Positions 43,574 through 45,652 of a stretch of 45,652 bases of DNA are shown here, piece by piece (the stretch's first letter is position 1; every line of letters begins with the position of its first letter). The DNA comes from JADGHE01 sp035716025 (GTDB lineage: Bacteria > Pseudomonadota > Alphaproteobacteria > Rhizobiales > Xanthobacteraceae): contig DASTKH010000049.1 in NCBI GenBank assembly GCA_035716025.1, forward strand, positions 1 through 45,652, given 5' to 3'. The translations under genes and the position numbers were made by a program. The notes under the pieces were generated by a model, which saw nothing but the letters and a program-made list of their open reading frames with translations, did not search any database and had not been told where the DNA came from.

Positions 43574-45145
43574 CTATTCGGCAGCGCGAGTACCCGGCAG
43601 CCGCGAAGCCTCTCCGGGATCGACCCAGACGTCTCCGGTCCAGCCGTTCTCGTCGTAATCGGCCATACAGTCTTCCGCGAGCGCGACCATCGCGTCGAGT
43701 GCGCCGGAGCCGCGGGCGTTCCAAAGCGCTTGGATGCGGATGTCCTCGTGGTTGCCGGCGTAATTCATCTCGTAGAGCTCATGGCGGCCGCCGAACTCCG
43801 TGCCGATCGCATCCCACAGGAGCTTCATGACCTTGATACGCTCGCGGTAGCCGATGCCGTTCGAACCGCGCACATATTTCGCAAGATAGCGGTCGATCTC
43901 CGGGTTTTCGAAGTCACGCGCCGAGGACGGCAGATAAATGAGCGCGGAGGCCACGATCTTCTCGACGATCTCCTTGACGCGCCCATAGGCCTCCCCGGCG
44001 AAGACGCGATAGCTCGAACCCGACTGCACGTTCGGCAGCACCGTGTCGCCGACCCACGGAACCGGGTGACCCGCCATCGCGTCCGAGATCGCCCAGAAGA
44101 GATTGCGCCAGGCGATCACCTCGCCGAGCATCGCCTGGTTGCCGCGAAATTCGTCTCCGCCCGTTGCACGCAGCGCCTTGGCGATGATGCCGACCATGAA
44201 GTCGAGCTTCACGGCGAGCCGCGTGCAGCCCTGGAATTGATAGCCCGCGAGGAAGCCCGAGCGCGGATAGAAGACCTTGATCTTCTCGAGATCGCGGTGG
44301 AGCAGCACGTCCTCCCAGGGAATGAAGACGTTGTCGAAGATGAAGATCGCGTCGTTCTCGTCGAAGCGCGAGGAGAGCGGATAATCGAAAGGCGTGCCCA
44401 GGGTCGCCGCCGCCATTTCGTAGGAGGTGCGGCAGATGAGCTTCACGCCGGGACTGTTCATCGGCGCGATGAACATGACCGCGAGATCGGGATCGTTGAT
44501 CGGCATCGCGGCGTTCTGGCCGAGAAAATTGTAGTGGGTCAGCGCCGAGGATGTCGCGACCACTTTCGCGCCCGACACATAGATCCCGGCGTCCGTCTCC
44601 TTGTCGATGGTGATGAACACGTCCTTCACCTGGTCGGCGGCCTTGTGGCGGTCGACGGGCGGATTGACGATCGCGTGATTCATGAACAGGGCGTTTTCCT
44701 GCGCCCGCCGGTACCAAGCCTTGGCGTTGTCGGCGAACCGGTCATAGAACGCATAGTTCGCCCCGAGCGTGTTCATGAGCGAGGCCTTGTAGTCGGGGGT
44801 GCGCCCCATCCAGCCGTAGGTCATGCGCGCCCAGTGGGCGATCGCCTGCCGCTGGCCGATGAGGTCCTCGCGCGAGCGCGCGACGCGGAAGAATTTGTGC
44901 GTGTAGCCGCCCGAGCCCGTGTCCGTCGGACAGGTCAGCACGTCCGCGGTCTGCGGATCGTGCAGCGCGTCGTAGAGGCGGGCGATCGAACGCGCCGCAT
45001 TGCGGAAGGCCGGGTGCGTGGTCACGTCTTCGACGCGCTCGCCGTAGATCCAAACCTCGCGGCCGTCGCGTAAGGATTCGAGATATTCCGCGCCGGTGAA
45101 CGGACGGTTCTTGCCGGCGATGAGGTCCTCAGGTCTTGCGACCAT
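43574..45145 (-). CDS. hpaB: 4-hydroxyphenylacetate 3-monooxygenase-like oxygenase (HpaB family)
   Basis: FADH2-dependent aromatic hydroxylase, oxygenase component. The ATG at 45145 is preceded by GGAGG at a good distance and gives 523 residues; an ATG three codons upstream sits too close to that site. Family marks are RPFTGAEYLESLRDGREVWIYGERV at the start (45060-45120), the region HKFFRVARSREDLIGQRQAIAHWAR, NHAIVNPPVDRHK, the flavin-binding stretch with SSALTHYNFLGQNAAMPIN, FDNVFIPWEDVLLHRD, and the C-terminal YEMNYAGNHEDIRIQALW. The substrate may be 4-hydroxyphenylacetate or another phenol; pyoverdin-type PvcC and other homologues share these features. Partner reductase is downstream. Confidence 0.92.
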   Translation of the reverse strand: MVARPEDLIAGKNRPFTGAEYLESLRDGREVWIYGERVEDVTTHPAFRNAARSIARLYDALHDPQTADVLTCPTDTGSGGYTHKFFRVARSREDLIGQRQAIAHWARMTYGWMGRTPDYKASLMNTLGANYAFYDRFADNAKAWYRRAQENALFMNHAIVNPPVDRHKAADQVKDVFITIDKETDAGIYVSGAKVVATSSALTHYNFLGQNAAMPINDPDLAVMFIAPMNSPGVKLICRTSYEMAAATLGTPFDYPLSSRFDENDAIFIFDNVFIPWEDVLLHRDLEKIKVFYPRSGFLAGYQFQGCTRLAVKLDFMVGIIAKALRATGGDEFRGNQAMLGEVIAWRNLFWAISDAMAGHPVPWVGDTVLPNVQSGSSYRVFAGEAYGRVKEIVEKIVASALIYLPSSARDFENPEIDRYLAKYVRGSNGIGYRERIKVMKLLWDAIGTEFGGRHELYEMNYAGNHEDIRIQALWNARGSGALDAMVALAEDCMADYDENGWTGDVWVDPGEASRLPGTRAAE

Positions 45146-45284
45146 GGCTCGCATTCCTCCCTTCCGCCCTCGCGCCGCGGGCCCGTGGCGATCCGCGGCG
45201 CGAGGATGCTAGGCCAAAGACCGAGCGGAAAGGAACGAAATCGGGGATCGGTGGAATGAAACCGGCCGGCCCGCGCAACGCTCG

Positions 45285-45652
45285 GAGCCACCCTCTCCCG
45301 CAAGGGGAGAGGGTTTCCCCGCCGCGCCGCCCGTGTGTCTGCTTCCCCTCCGGATGGAGGCTGCGGAGGACGGCCCTCCGGCGCCCGCGCGCTCCTTGCC
45401 CTCTCCCCTCCGCGGGAGAGGGCAGCGCGCCGGAGCGATTCGCGAAGGCGCGCGGGTGAGGGGGCGTGCGCCGAAGGCGACGAGAGCCTCAAGCGTTCTC
45501 CGCTTCTCCCTCACCCCTCACCCGGCTCGCGATCTTCGATCGCGAGCCACCCTCTCCCGCAGGGGGAGAGGGTTTTCCGTGCCGCGCCGCCCGTGTGTCT
45601 GCTTCCCTCCGCAGAGAGGCTGCGGGGGACGGCATTCGGGTGCCCGCGCGCT
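45285..45652. repeat. Cluster of hairpin intergenic repeats with two 109-base direct copies
   Basis: Copy 1 (45285-45393) and copy 2 (45544-45652, cut by the window edge) are about 90% identical. Each begins with a CCCTCTCCC hairpin. Between them lie a 10-bp hairpin at 45398-45423 (GCCCTCTCCC with its complement) and an 11-bp perfect hairpin at 45524-45548 (GGCTCGCGATC, loop TTC). No gene is seen; the part at 45146-45284 probably holds the hpaB promoter. Confidence 0.85.

Noticed and set aside
43016..45073. Long plus-strand open frame opposite hpaB and hpaC
   Set aside because: Shadow of the HpaB frame; no domain and no ribosome binding site.
45285..45652. CRISPR array
   Set aside because: Only two long imperfect copies with self-complementary cores and no regular spacers; fits intergenic REP-like repeats instead.

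Overview
The window reads as a GC-rich (roughly two thirds G+C) alphaproteobacterial chromosome, most likely from the order Hyphomicrobiales (Rhizobiales). Three things point there: the suf gene order with a NifS-like cysteine desulfurase first and sufT/sufA last, a perfect Irr-type iron control element in the suf promoter, and a groESL promoter region that carries both a CIRCE inverted repeat and an alphaproteobacterial sigma-32 promoter. The first half is housekeeping. The second half is metabolic and accessory, with signs of gene gain and decay near the right end. I see no tRNA, rRNA, CRISPR array or intact insertion sequence.

Layout. 1-2.6 kb: a DEAD-box RNA helicase cut by the window edge, then a diguanylate cyclase. 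2.6-9.65 kb: a leftward suf operon, in transcription order sufS2 (nifS-like), sufB, sufC, sufD, sufS, sufT, sufA, whose promoter at about 9.79 kb overlaps the Irr box. 9.9-13 kb: an alpha/beta hydrolase, anmK (anhydromuropeptide recycling) and tyrS. 13-19.2 kb: a large AsmA/YhdP-like envelope protein, a one-cysteine peroxiredoxin, an M23 murein hydrolase and a secreted NTF2-like protein. 19.2-19.7 kb is a stretch with no convincing gene. 19.7-23.9 kb: usg, groES-groEL with heat-shock control signals and a strong terminator, then a translationally coupled DUF72-DUF488 pair. 23.9-25.8 kb: a PagL-like lipid A deacylase and an MFS transporter. 26-29.8 kb: a four-gene TetR / HlyD lipoprotein / ABC ATPase / ABC permease export operon in which every junction is an ATGA overlap, behind a near-perfect TetR operator.

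29.8-39.6 kb: a leftward molybdenum-hydroxylase locus related to the aerobic CO dehydrogenase (cox) cluster. In transcription order it holds a coxG-like gene, small, large and medium subunits (coxS, coxL, coxM), a MoxR ATPase (coxD-like), a VWA protein (coxE-like), two half-length XdhC-type proteins and a molybdopterin-binding/NTP-transferase fusion. The large subunit has the AYRGAGR (form II) active-site loop, so CO need not be the substrate. 39.7-45.2 kb: a carboxymuconolactone decarboxylase-like protein, an AraC regulator, a ParDE toxin-antitoxin pair with a visible promoter/operator, a chimeric pseudogene scar (DNA methyltransferase tail joined to a DUF3800 tail), and an HpaC/HpaB-type two-component flavin monooxygenase. 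The last 370 bases are a cluster of hairpin-forming intergenic repeats; related sequence also sits at the coxD-coxE junction.

Working together: suf supplies Fe-S clusters, needed among others by the two [2Fe-2S] sites of the Cox-like small subunit. The XdhC, MoxR, VWA and Mo-cofactor genes would mature the molybdenum enzyme. Hpa-type hydroxylase, CMD-like protein and AraC regulator suggest aromatic compound degradation. Functional assignments rest on motif recognition by eye; no database search was run.
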